A DNA stretch of 64,000 nt from Sphingomonas_R sp036387535 (GTDB lineage Bacteria; Pseudomonadota; Alphaproteobacteria; Sphingomonadales; Sphingomonadaceae): contig NZ_DASVTO010000004.1 in the NCBI RefSeq assembly GCF_036387535.1, positions 23,645-87,644 on the forward strand. Direction: 5' to 3'. Positions 17,363-24,715 of this stretch are shown piece by piece; positions within the stretch are counted from its first letter, which is position 1, and every line of letters begins with the position of its first letter. Made by a program: the position numbers and the translations under genes. A model generated the notes under the pieces. That model had not been told where the DNA came from. It saw only the letters and a list, made by a program, of their open reading frames with translations, and ran no database searches.

Positions 17363-17863
17363 ATGACGGACGCGACGGAACGATTCGAGTTGCCGTGGAT
17401 CATGACGGGGCAGGCGCAGAAGGAGGTGACGCACAATGAGGCGCTGGCGCGTGTCGACATGCTGCTGCACCCGGTCGCCGAATCCATGGTGCTGGCGACG
17501 CCGCCGGCCGATCCGGGCGCGGGACGGACATGGATCGTGGCGGCCGGCGGGACCGGTGCGTGGGCAGGACGAACCGGATCGCTGGCGATCTGGACCGAGG
17601 GCGGGTGGCGGTTCGCAGCGCCGGTATCGGGCATGCTGGTGTGGCTTATCGATCAAGGCCGGCATGTGCGGTGGACCGGATCGGCATGGACGGCGGGGCC
17701 ATTTCCCACCGGCGGCGTGCTGTGTGACGGGATTCCGGTGGTCGGACGGCAACAGCCTGGAATCATTGGGCCTACCGGTGGTCCTATCGCCGATATCGAG
17801 GCACGCGCGACGATTTTTGCCATTCTGGACACCCTTCGCAACCATGGTCTAATTACCACTTGA
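17363..17863 (+). CDS. DUF2793 domain-containing protein
   Basis: This 166-residue protein has the DUF2793 pattern: FELPWIMTGQAQKEVTHNEA, then LVWLIDQGRHVRWTGSAW and a short C-terminal tail. DUF2793 proteins commonly follow tail-tip genes in alphaproteobacterial phage-like elements and may act as fibre or capsid decoration; the role is not established. ATG 17363 with GGGGA upstream is preferred over GTG 17354. It is the last gene of the cluster. An eight-T run (17867-17874) follows the stop within 4 bases with only a weak stem before it, so transcription end is uncertain. Confidence 0.82.
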   Translation: MTDATERFELPWIMTGQAQKEVTHNEALARVDMLLHPVAESMVLATPPADPGAGRTWIVAAGGTGAWAGRTGSLAIWTEGGWRFAAPVSGMLVWLIDQGRHVRWTGSAWTAGPFPTGGVLCDGIPVVGRQQPGIIGPTGGPIADIEARATIFAILDTLRNHGLITT

Positions 17864-18061
17864 GTGTTTTTTTTCGGGGGGTGCGAAACCGCAAGCCGAT
17901 TGCTGTGTTAAGGGCTGCGTCTGCAAATCGGAGGCGTGGCACGATTGGTGCCAACGTGGCCTTTATGCAACGCTTCCGAACCCAGTACGCTTGCGTGGGG
18001 GGGGCGGGTTAGTTTAGGTAAACTGCGGTTCCTTCCGGAACACGAACGAAAGGGGATTTCT

Positions 18062-19165
18062 ATGCGTAAGCTGACCATCTTGGTCGCGCTTGCTACAACG
18101 GCGCTCGCGACGCCGGCCATGGCGCGTGACAACGCCTGGTATGTGGGTGTTGAAGGCGGCGGGTTGCTGGTCGAAGATTCGAACTTCGACATCGGTGCCA
18201 TCAACAATGGCCTGAAGGTCGACCATGATTATGGTTTCGACGTCGACGGCATCATCGGTTATGATTTCGGTCCGATCCGGATCGAAGGCGAAGTCGGCTA
18301 CAAGCGGGCCGAAGTCGAAGCACACACGACGACGGTCGCCATCAACGGCACGCCGGCCGGCCGTTACGAGAGCAACCGCAGCGGTTCGACCGATGCGCTC
18401 AGCTTCATGGTCAACGGCCTGCTCGACTTCGGTTCGAACGAAGGCTTAAACGGCTATGTCGGCGGTGGTGCCGGTATCGCCCGCGTCAGCGCGAACATCT
18501 ATCGCCTCAACGGCGGGCCGGTGATCGTCGACGACAGCGACACGCGCTTTGCATGGCAGGCGATTGCCGGCGTCCGGTATCCGGTCACCGACAATGTAGA
18601 CATCGGCCTGAAGTATCGTTTCTTCAACGTCGACAACCTGAAGTACACCACCAGCGGTGGCGCACAGACGGACGGTCGTTTCCGGTCGCATTCGGTTCTC
18701 GCCAGCCTGGTGTTCAACTTCGGTGAACCGGCAGCGCCGCCGCCGCCGGTCGAGCCGGCTCCGCAGCCCGCGCCGTTGCCGCCTGAGCCAGCCCCGACGC
18801 CGCCGCCTGCGCCGGTTCCTGCTGGTCCGTTCATCGTGTTCTTCGACTGGAACAAGTCGGACATCACGCCGGAAGCCGCCACGATCCTCGACAATGCCGC
18901 ACAGGCATTCACGACGTCGGGTTCGGCTTCGGTCATGCTTGCCGGTCACGCCGACAAGTCCGGTTCGGACTCCTACAACGTCGGTCTTTCGCAGCGTCGT
19001 GCCGACGCGGTGAAGTCGTACCTGGCCGGCAAGGGCATTGCCGACGGTTCGATCACGACCGAAGCGTTCGGCGAAAGCCGCCCGCTGGTGGAAACCGCCG
19101 ATGGTGTGCGCGAACCGCAGAACCGTCGCGTGGAAATCACCTACGGTCCGGGTTCGGGCATGTGA
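18062..19165 (+). CDS. OmpA family outer-membrane protein
   Basis: This 367-residue protein from ATG 18062 begins with a signal peptide (MRKLTILVALATTALATPA-MA). An eight-stranded beta-barrel region follows (residues about 23-220), with alternating aromatic strands such as YGFDVDGIIGYDFGPIRIEG. A Pro-rich linker (APPPPVEPAPQPAPLPP) comes next, then an OmpA C-terminal peptidoglycan-binding domain (FDWNKSDITPEAATILDNAA; GHADKSGSDSYNVGLSQRRA; NRRVEIT). It tethers the outer membrane to the wall. Earlier in-frame ATG/GTG codons lack a signal peptide. Codon use is closer to highly expressed genes than its GTA neighbours (more TTC, CGT). A GCAA-tetraloop terminator follows. Confidence 0.95.
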   Translation: MRKLTILVALATTALATPAMARDNAWYVGVEGGGLLVEDSNFDIGAINNGLKVDHDYGFDVDGIIGYDFGPIRIEGEVGYKRAEVEAHTTTVAINGTPAGRYESNRSGSTDALSFMVNGLLDFGSNEGLNGYVGGGAGIARVSANIYRLNGGPVIVDDSDTRFAWQAIAGVRYPVTDNVDIGLKYRFFNVDNLKYTTSGGAQTDGRFRSHSVLASLVFNFGEPAAPPPPVEPAPQPAPLPPEPAPTPPPAPVPAGPFIVFFDWNKSDITPEAATILDNAAQAFTTSGSASVMLAGHADKSGSDSYNVGLSQRRADAVKSYLAGKGIADGSITTEAFGESRPLVETADGVREPQNRRVEITYGPGSGM

Positions 19166-19207
19166 TTGTCCTGGTTCCGCCTTCGGGCGGGACCGACGCA
19201 ACGAAGG

Positions 19208-19238
19208 GGTCGGCTTCCGCAAGGGAGCCGGCCTTTTT
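19208..19238 (+). terminator. Intrinsic terminator after the OmpA gene
   Basis: GGTCGGCTTCC (19208-19218), loop GCAA and GGGAGCCGGCC (19223-19233) form an 11-bp stem with two G-U pairs, followed at once by TTTTT (19234-19238). It is a textbook Rho-independent terminator for the OmpA message, ending 92 bases before the SodC gene. Confidence 0.9.
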
Positions 19239-19330
19239 CGTGTGTGCGAAACTGTGTTGATCGTCCTGCAGGATCGGCACCGGAACGAACCGCGGCGCGT
19301 TCATCGACCGGGAACAGGCAGGAGCAAGAC

Positions 19331-19900
19331 ATGCGTGATGTTTGGGTGAAGGTGACGACGCTGGCGATGCTGGGCGCGACCGCCTGTGCGATGACCGCCT
19401 GTACGATGGATGTCGGCGGGACCGGCACTGCCGGCGGTGGCGCGGCGATGCCCCGCGCCACGGCGACCTTGATGGATGCGACCGGCGCGGCCAAGGGCAA
19501 CGCCACGTTCGAGCAGACCGCGAGCGGCCTGCGCATGAGGGTGCAGGCGACGGGCATGGCGCCGGGCCCGAAGGGGCTGCATTTCCATATGATGGGCAAG
19601 TGCGACGCGCCCGATTTTACCACGGCGGGGGGCCATTGGAACCCGACCGGCATGAAGCATGGCAAGGACTCGGGCGCAGGGCCGCATCTGGGCGACCTGC
19701 CCAACATCGAGATCGGTGCCGATGGCCGGGGTCAGATCGATACGGTGGCAGCGGGCGTGATGCTGATGTCGGGCGCCACGCCGTTGCTGGATGCCGACGG
19801 CGCGGCGATCCTGATCCACGCCGGCCCCGACGACTATCGCACCGATCCGTCGGGAAACAGCGGCAGCCGGCTTGCCTGCGGTGTGGTGACGCCGGCCTGA
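19331..19900 (+). CDS. sodC: Superoxide dismutase [Cu-Zn]-like lipoprotein
   Basis: This 189-residue protein has a signal peptide ending in a lipobox-like MTAC (Cys24), so it is probably a lipoprotein exposed to the periplasm. The SodC fold is clear: GLHFHMMGKCDAPDFTTAGG contains the paired copper His residues and the Zn-loop region, followed by HWNPTGMKHG. Late in the protein ILIHAGPDDYRTDP and the C-terminal GNSGSRLACGVV supply the last copper His and the disulfide Cys. It converts superoxide to H2O2 and O2. ATG 19331 has GGAGC upstream; an upstream in-frame ATG lacks the signal. Confidence 0.88.
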   Translation: MRDVWVKVTTLAMLGATACAMTACTMDVGGTGTAGGGAAMPRATATLMDATGAAKGNATFEQTASGLRMRVQATGMAPGPKGLHFHMMGKCDAPDFTTAGGHWNPTGMKHGKDSGAGPHLGDLPNIEIGADGRGQIDTVAAGVMLMSGATPLLDADGAAILIHAGPDDYRTDPSGNSGSRLACGVVTPA

Positions 19901-19904
19901 GCGA

Positions 19905-21509
19905 TCAGCGCGTGGCGGCCAGTTCCGCCACGCGCGCCTCCGCCGCGGGTAACCGGCGTGCGGCGAACAGGAACAGCGCGATGACGAGCGGGATCGGGAC
20001 CAGCGCCGAGAGGATCGCCAGCCGCAGGTCGCCCGTGATGTCGCTGATCAGACCGACCCAATAGGGGCCGAGACCCAGCCCGATCAGGTTGATTCCCAGA
20101 AACTGGACCGCGGTGGCAGTGCCGCGCATCCTTGGGAGAACATGATCCTGGCCGGTGGCGAAGACCGGGCCGAGCCACATGGTGAGGCACAATGTTCCCA
20201 GAAAGTTCAGAATGAAGAAGGTGGTCCGGTCGGTGGTCAGATACTGACCGATGGTGAGGATACAGCAGATGCCGGCGGCGGCGGCGGCAACATAGAGCCG
20301 GCCGCCGGGGTGACGCCGGCGCGCCGCATCGGCGATGACGCCGCCGAGCGTCGTCCCGATTCCGCCGGCAACGGCGGCGATCGCGCCGATGGTGAAGCCA
20401 TCCGCGGGCTTCATCCCCAGATGGGCGACCCCGTAGAGATAGATGAAGGCGCTGAGTGCGTAGCTGCCGAAGCTGAGAAATCCGCCGGCCACCGCGAGTG
20501 CGAGGAAGCTGGGAGTGTCCAGCAGCAGTTCGGAGACGACCGGATCGCGCAGGCGGATCGACTGGATCCAGGACAGGACGGCGTAGGCACCGACCGCGAT
20601 CGCCGTCCACTGCACCATGTTGGTGGTGACCGCGGTGGTGCCGATCCAGAAGATCGGCGCACGCTTGGCCGGTGCGAGCAGCGCGTCCGTCAACAGGATC
20701 ATCGCGACCGCGACCCCCGCGATGGCCAGCAGCCGCAACAGGTTGCGCCGGACCATGGCCGGCGACGCACCCAGCCGCCGGAGGGACAGCAGGCTGAAGG
20801 GCGGAAACAAGGTCCCCAATTCCCGGAACGCCGCGCGGAACGGATGCGGATCGCCGGGGTGAGGATGGCCATCAATCGCGCCGCGCACGGGTTCCCGCAC
20901 CGTGATGACCACCAGCAGCGCGAGCAGGACGCCGGGCAGCCCGACCGCCATATAGGCGGCCTGCCACCCGACGAGGCCGAACGGAGCGGTGCCGATCGGA
21001 TAGAGCCGATCCCACAAGGCCACGATATGGCCACCGATCATCAGCGAAGCGCCGGCACCGAGATAGATGCCGCTGGAATACAGGGCGAGCGCAGTGGCGC
21101 GCTGTGCCTTGGGAAAATAATCCTGCAGGATCGAGAAGGCGGACGGACTGGCGCTGGCTTCCCCGACCCCGACCCCGACGCGGGCGAGCGCGAGTTGCCC
21201 GAAGCTGCCCGCGGTTCCGGACAGAGCGGTCATCGCCGACCAGAGCCCGAGGCCGATCGACAGCGTGCGGACCCGGTGCCATCCATCCGCCAACCGGGCG
21301 AGCGGCAGGCCGAACAGGGCATAGAAAAGCGCGAAGGCCGTGCCGAACAACAGCCCGACCTGCGCATCGGTCAGTCCAAGATCGGCCTTCAGATAGGGGG
21401 CGAGGATGGTAACGATCTGGCGATCGATGAAGTTGAACGCATAGACGATCGTGAACAGGGCGAGAACATACCAGCGATAGGCACCGGGGGGCCGGGCGTC
21501 ATGATGCAT
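19905..21509 (-). CDS. MFS transporter (spinster-type)
   Basis: This 534-residue inner-membrane protein has 12 or so membrane helices in two halves and the MFS loop motif GLPLARLADGWHRVR between helices 2 and 3. The N-terminal WYVLALFTIVYAFNFIDRQ is typical of spinster-like MFS proteins. A long cytoplasmic loop (about residues 215-270) separates the halves. The substrate cannot be read from sequence; related sphingomonad proteins are only annotated as spinster-family. ATG 21509 has GGAG 7 bases upstream; a longer in-frame extension has no such signal. It converges with the SodC gene with 4 bases between stops. No terminator is visible between them. Confidence 0.88.
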   Translation of the reverse strand: MHHDARPPGAYRWYVLALFTIVYAFNFIDRQIVTILAPYLKADLGLTDAQVGLLFGTAFALFYALFGLPLARLADGWHRVRTLSIGLGLWSAMTALSGTAGSFGQLALARVGVGVGEASASPSAFSILQDYFPKAQRATALALYSSGIYLGAGASLMIGGHIVALWDRLYPIGTAPFGLVGWQAAYMAVGLPGVLLALLVVITVREPVRGAIDGHPHPGDPHPFRAAFRELGTLFPPFSLLSLRRLGASPAMVRRNLLRLLAIAGVAVAMILLTDALLAPAKRAPIFWIGTTAVTTNMVQWTAIAVGAYAVLSWIQSIRLRDPVVSELLLDTPSFLALAVAGGFLSFGSYALSAFIYLYGVAHLGMKPADGFTIGAIAAVAGGIGTTLGGVIADAARRRHPGGRLYVAAAAAGICCILTIGQYLTTDRTTFFILNFLGTLCLTMWLGPVFATGQDHVLPRMRGTATAVQFLGINLIGLGLGPYWVGLISDITGDLRLAILSALVPIPLVIALFLFAARRLPAAEARVAELAATR

Positions 21510-21701
21510 GGTTCTGCTCTCCTGCCGGCGATCATGGTCGTCGCCCTGTCCGAAGATGTGCAAGAGATTGACGGACCCGTAAAGTGGCGATTGGATGACC
21601 GACACGCTTTGTAACGTCTGTGGCAGGCGCGCGCTCCGGCGGACGCGGTGCAGGTCCGTCGCCCACATACAGGCAGCAGTGTCCGGTTACCGGCTAGATG
21701 C

Positions 21702-22243
21702 TTAGCCGGCAGCGCCCAGCGGATAGCGTGCAACCTGTTCGTAAAACGCGCCGTCGGGGCCGAGATGGCTTTCGAACAGGGTGAAATCCGTCACGGGCAC
21801 AGCCAGGCCTGCGAGACCGGCGGCCGCGAACAGGAAAGGCGCGGGATCGCCCCCGTGCCGGCCGAAGCGGGCGAGCGTGACATGCGGCAGATAGGCGCGA
21901 CCCTCCGGCGGAAGGCCGAGGCCGGTCAGGACATGATCCACCTTGCGATGGAGCGCGGTCAGCCGGTCCGCCGGGCCGGCGGCGATCCAGAGGCTGTCGA
22001 TCCGACCACGCCGATCGAAGCGGCCGGGCGCGCCCAGCGTGAGAGCGAAGCCGGCGGCCCGGATGCCGCCAGCGCGGCGGCGATATCCTCCGCCAGAGGA
22101 CGTTCGACCGAGCCGATGAAGCGCAGCGTCACATGCAGGTGATCATCGTCCTGCCAACGCGCACCGTCGATGTCCGGCGCTATCGCGAGCATGGCGTCGC
22201 GCAGTGGCCGCGCAGGGCGGATCGCCACGAAGAGCCTGTGCAT
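21702..22243 (-). pseudogene. thpR: RNA 2',3'-cyclic phosphodiesterase (ThpR/LigT type), frameshifted
   Basis: Two halves of one protein lie in different frames. The N-terminal half starts at ATG 22243 (MHRLFVAIRP) and holds the first HxTx motif, HLHVTLRFIG. The C-terminal half continues IRAAGFALTLGAPGRFDR and contains the second motif, HVTLARFG. Joining them needs one extra base near 22065, in the codons between GCG and ATCCGG on the minus strand. Both motifs survive, so the break is recent or a sequencing error. The intact enzyme opens 2',3'-cyclic phosphate RNA ends and belongs to the 2H phosphoesterase family. A CCGGCTA/TAGCCGG hairpin spans the stop codon. Confidence 0.85.
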
Positions 22244-22295
22244 GCGTCGATCCTTCCAGCAACCTTTTGAAACATGACGCTCCCGTGTGCGCCGC

Positions 22296-22324
22296 TTGAA
22301 ATCGATACGCTTCGGGATGATATT
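22296..22324 (+). promoter_or_regulatory. Likely sigma-70 promoter for the BI-1 family gene
   Basis: TTGAAA (22296-22301), a 17-base spacer and GATATT (22319-22324) fit a housekeeping promoter. The site lies 49 bases before the chosen start codon of the Bax-inhibitor-1-type gene, with no ORF between. Confidence 0.5.
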
Positions 22325-22333
22325 GGCGCCAGA

Positions 22334-22352
22334 GGAACGCGTATTGCGTTCC
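22334..22352. repeat. Inverted repeat in the BI-1 gene leader
   Basis: GGAACGC (22334-22340), spacer GTATT and GCGTTCC (22346-22352) form a perfect 7-bp inverted repeat. It lies just after the predicted -10 element and 21 bases before ATG 22373, so it would sit at the 5' end of the message. It could be an operator or an mRNA hairpin. Confidence 0.5.
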
Positions 22353-22372
22353 GACCTTGGAGAATGATCGCG

Positions 22373-23098
22373 ATGGCGAATTGGTCTGACCCCCGTACGA
22401 CGGCCGTGCCGCGCTCGGCAGGCCGGGATGCGTCCGCGGCCCGGGATGCGGGGCTGCGCTCCTACATGCTTTCGGTTTACAATTACATGGCGTCCGGCGT
22501 GTTGCTGACCGGCATCGTCGCGCTGGGTTTCGCGTCGAGCGGCCTGGCGCAACAGGTCATGATGACGCCTCTGCGCTACCTCATCATCTTCGCGCCGCTG
22601 GCGTTCGTGATGGTGTTGAGCTTTGGCATCAACAAGCTTTCGACGACCGCGGCGCAAGGCCTGTTCTGGGCGTTTGCCGCGGTCATGGGTCTGTCGATGT
22701 CGACGATCTTCCTGGTGTATACGGGCACGTCGATCGCGACGACCTTCTTCGCGACCGCGGCGGCATTTGCCGGGCTCAGCCTGTTCGGATATACGACCAA
22801 GAAGGATCTGTCGGGCTTCGGCACGTTCCTGATCATGGGCGTTGTCGGCCTGCTGGTGGCGATGGTCATCAACATCTTCCTGCGGTCGCCGGCGATGCAG
22901 ATGGCGATCAGCGCGATCGGCGTGCTGCTATTCGCGGGCCTGACCGCCTATGACACGCAGAAGATCAAGAGCATGTATTTCCATGTGCAGGGCTCCGACT
23001 TCGTCGGCAAGTCGGTGGTGATGGGCGCGCTGACGCTCTATCTCGACTTCATCAACATGTTCACGTTCCTGCTGAGCTTCATGGGCGATCGCCGCTAA
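22373..23098 (+). CDS. Bax inhibitor-1/YccA family membrane protein
   Basis: This 241-residue protein has about seven hydrophobic helices and a short cytoplasmic N-terminus. Family features are LRSYMLSVYNYMASGVLLTG near the start, the LFGYTTKKDLSGFG loop, and GLTAYDTQKIKSMY near the C-terminus, with the conserved Asp residues of the BI-1 pH-sensing calcium leak channel. Bacterial members are poorly understood; E. coli YccA modulates FtsH. ATG 22373 (MANWSDPR) lies 10 bases from GGAG; ATG 22364 is closer than normal to that site. It ends at a strong terminator. Confidence 0.9.
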   Translation: MANWSDPRTTAVPRSAGRDASAARDAGLRSYMLSVYNYMASGVLLTGIVALGFASSGLAQQVMMTPLRYLIIFAPLAFVMVLSFGINKLSTTAAQGLFWAFAAVMGLSMSTIFLVYTGTSIATTFFATAAAFAGLSLFGYTTKKDLSGFGTFLIMGVVGLLVAMVINIFLRSPAMQMAISAIGVLLFAGLTAYDTQKIKSMYFHVQGSDFVGKSVVMGALTLYLDFINMFTFLLSFMGDRR

Positions 23099-23122
23099 AC
23101 GATCCGCAACGACGTTCGAACG

Positions 23123-23153
23123 GGCCCGGCGGAGCGATCCGCCGGGCCTTTTT
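23123..23153 (+). terminator. Intrinsic terminator, possibly bidirectional
   Basis: GGCCCGGCGGA (23123-23133), loop GCGA and TCCGCCGGGCC (23138-23148) form a perfect 11-bp stem with TTTTT at 23149-23153. It terminates the BI-1 gene. The convergent GST gene ends at 23156, so the same stem may also terminate that transcript, though no T-run is present on its side. Confidence 0.92.
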
Positions 23154-23155
23154 CG

Positions 23156-23782
23156 TCAGCCCGCCGGCCGCGGCGGCATTGCGGCATCATCGAGCGAGGC
23201 GGCACGGTGGAACGCCGGGCGGTCTTGAAGCGCGGATTGATAGCGCTGGAAGGTAGGGCGGGCTTCGATCGTCCCGAACATCATGCCCCAGCCCAGATGC
23301 GAGCCGACATAGACATCTGCCGCACTGAAGCGGTCACCGGCGATGTAATCACGATCGCCGATCGCGGCCTCCAGCGTATCGAGCGTCGTCGACAGCGTTC
23401 CATAGCCCAGCGTCGCCGCGCGTTCGGGCGGAAACTCCGCGCCCAATGCCGTATTGGTGACGGCGGCCTCCAACGGTCCGGCGGCAAAGAACAGCCAGCG
23501 ATAATAAGCCGCGCGGTCCGGAAGCGGCGGCGCCAAGCCCGCATCCGGAAACGCATCCGCCAGATAGGCGCAGATTGCCGCAACCTCGGTCACCACCGCG
23601 TCGCCGTGGCGCAGTGCGGGAACCTTTCCCATCGGGTTGATCGCCAGATAATCGGGTTCCTTCATCGCGCCGGTATAGTCGAGCAGCACGACGTCATAGG
23701 CGGTGCCGATTTCCTCCAGCATCCAGCGGACGATACGGCCGCGGGACATGGGATTCGTGTAGAGCGTGAGCGAGCGGGTCAT
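23156..23782 (-). CDS. Glutathione S-transferase family protein
   Basis: This 208-residue protein has a thioredoxin-fold N-terminal domain (LTLYTNPMSRGRIVRWMLEE; INPMGKVPALRHGDAVVTEV with the cis-Pro and glutathione contact) and an all-helical C-terminal domain (FSAADVYVGSHLGWGM). It should conjugate or reduce small molecules with glutathione in the cytoplasm. The NPMSRGR motif places a Ser where many GSTs have the catalytic residue. ATG 23782 overlaps the stop of the upstream dienelactone hydrolase gene (ATGA), so the pair is one operon, perhaps for detoxification. The substrate is unknown. Confidence 0.9.
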   Translation of the reverse strand: MTRSLTLYTNPMSRGRIVRWMLEEIGTAYDVVLLDYTGAMKEPDYLAINPMGKVPALRHGDAVVTEVAAICAYLADAFPDAGLAPPLPDRAAYYRWLFFAAGPLEAAVTNTALGAEFPPERAATLGYGTLSTTLDTLEAAIGDRDYIAGDRFSAADVYVGSHLGWGMMFGTIEARPTFQRYQSALQDRPAFHRAASLDDAAMPPRPAG

Positions 23783-24660
23783 GACAGGCGATCCTTCAGA
23801 AAGGCCAGCGTGCGATCCCAGGCGAGATCGGCCGCGGCCTTATCATAGCGGTCGGCCGACGTGTCATTGTTGAACGCGTGGTTCACACCCGGATAGTCAT
23901 AGGCATCCACCGGAACGTGCGCCGCCTTGAGCGCGTCGATCCATGGCCGCGCGGTCCTGTTCACACGATCGTCCAGCCCCGCATAGTGAAGCAGCAGGGC
24001 GGCGCGGACCCGTAAGGCCTCGGCCGGATCGGGCGCCGGGCCGTAGAAGGCGACGCCGGCGGTCAGCAGATCCCCCGCGGCGATGGCGAGGCGGTTGACC
24101 ATCGCACCGCCCCAGCAGAAGCCCAGCGCCGCGACCTTGCCGCTGGCGAACCGATTATTCCTCAACCAGCGGGTGGTGGCAACGGCATCCGCAACGGCCT
24201 GCGTCAGATCGAGCTGACCGATCAGGGTGCGGGCCGCATCCGGATCACCGGGGGTGCCGCCGTTGCCGGACAGAAAATCCGGCGCGAGCGCGACATAGCC
24301 AGCCAGAGCGATGCGGCGGGCGATATCGCGGATATGATCGTTGAGCCCGCGATTTTCATGGATCACCATCACCGATGACTGGCGGCCACGCGCGTTGGCG
24401 GGCAGCGCCATATAGCCGTGCATCAGGCGAGTCTCGGACATCTTCCAGCGGACGTTGCTGGTCTTCAGCCGTTTGTCATCCGGCGCCACGATCGCCGCAG
24501 CGGCAGGATCGGCCGCGATCGTGGCGAGCAGGGCGCCGGCCGCAGCGGAGCCGCCGGCCAGTTTCGTCAGGTCCGCCATGAAGGCGCGGCGATCATGCGT
24601 ATCGTGGGTGAAGCGATCGTACAGTGCGATCGCGCGCGCCGTGATGTCGTCGGGGTGCAT
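23779..24660 (-). CDS. Dienelactone hydrolase family protein
   Basis: This 293-residue alpha/beta hydrolase has the Cys nucleophile in GFCWGGAM, the acid in the LHYAGLDDRVN segment and the His in GVNHAFNND, as in dienelactone hydrolase. VMVIHENRGLNDHIRD is a typical oxyanion-side segment. The first 60 residues include a hydrophobic AGALLATIAADPAAAA stretch after basic residues, which may be an export signal (Tat-like, without the exact twin-Arg consensus). It is the first gene of a two-gene operon with GST (4-bp overlap). Related proteins occur in aromatic degradation; the real substrate is not shown. Confidence 0.88.
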   Translation of the reverse strand: MHPDDITARAIALYDRFTHDTHDRRAFMADLTKLAGGSAAAGALLATIAADPAAAAIVAPDDKRLKTSNVRWKMSETRLMHGYMALPANARGRQSSVMVIHENRGLNDHIRDIARRIALAGYVALAPDFLSGNGGTPGDPDAARTLIGQLDLTQAVADAVATTRWLRNNRFASGKVAALGFCWGGAMVNRLAIAAGDLLTAGVAFYGPAPDPAEALRVRAALLLHYAGLDDRVNRTARPWIDALKAAHVPVDAYDYPGVNHAFNNDTSADRYDKAAADLAWDRTLAFLKDRLS

Positions 24661-24715
24661 GGTGCCTCTCCGCTATACCGGCCGCAGCATCGGCGTTTTG
24701 CGGCGGACCCGCAAG

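Larger units (their letters stand above)
4044..17863 (+). mobile_element. Gene-transfer-agent-like (RcGTA-type) packaging, head and tail cluster
   Basis: Sixteen co-directional genes follow the RcGTA order: TerS, TerL, portal, small membrane protein, prohead protease, major capsid, connector (gp6), head closure (gp7), a small ORF, DUF3168 terminator (gp8), major tail protein (gp9), gp10, tail chaperone, short tape measure (gp11), DUF2460 (gp12), DUF2163 (gp13), NlpC/P60 (gp14) and host-contact protein (gp15). A DUF2793 protein follows. Every frame is intact. No integrase, repressor, replication, holin or endolysin gene, or att-like repeat, is visible. That content matches a vertically inherited gene transfer agent better than an active prophage. 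A defective siphophage remnant is the alternative. Confidence 0.85.

Noticed and set aside
17864..18061. Strong terminator for the GTA cluster
   Set aside because: There is a T8 run at 17867-17874 but only a 4-bp stem before it, so I could not support a terminator call. The rest of this gap shows no ORF.
19302..19324. EcfG-like pair GGAAC...CGTT before sodC
   Set aside because: The two elements are only 11 bases apart instead of 16-17, so it does not fit the promoter class.
21689..21709. CCGGCTA/TAGCCGG hairpin as a thpR terminator
   Set aside because: The stem overlaps the stop codon and no T-run follows on the minus strand; it remains only a palindrome.
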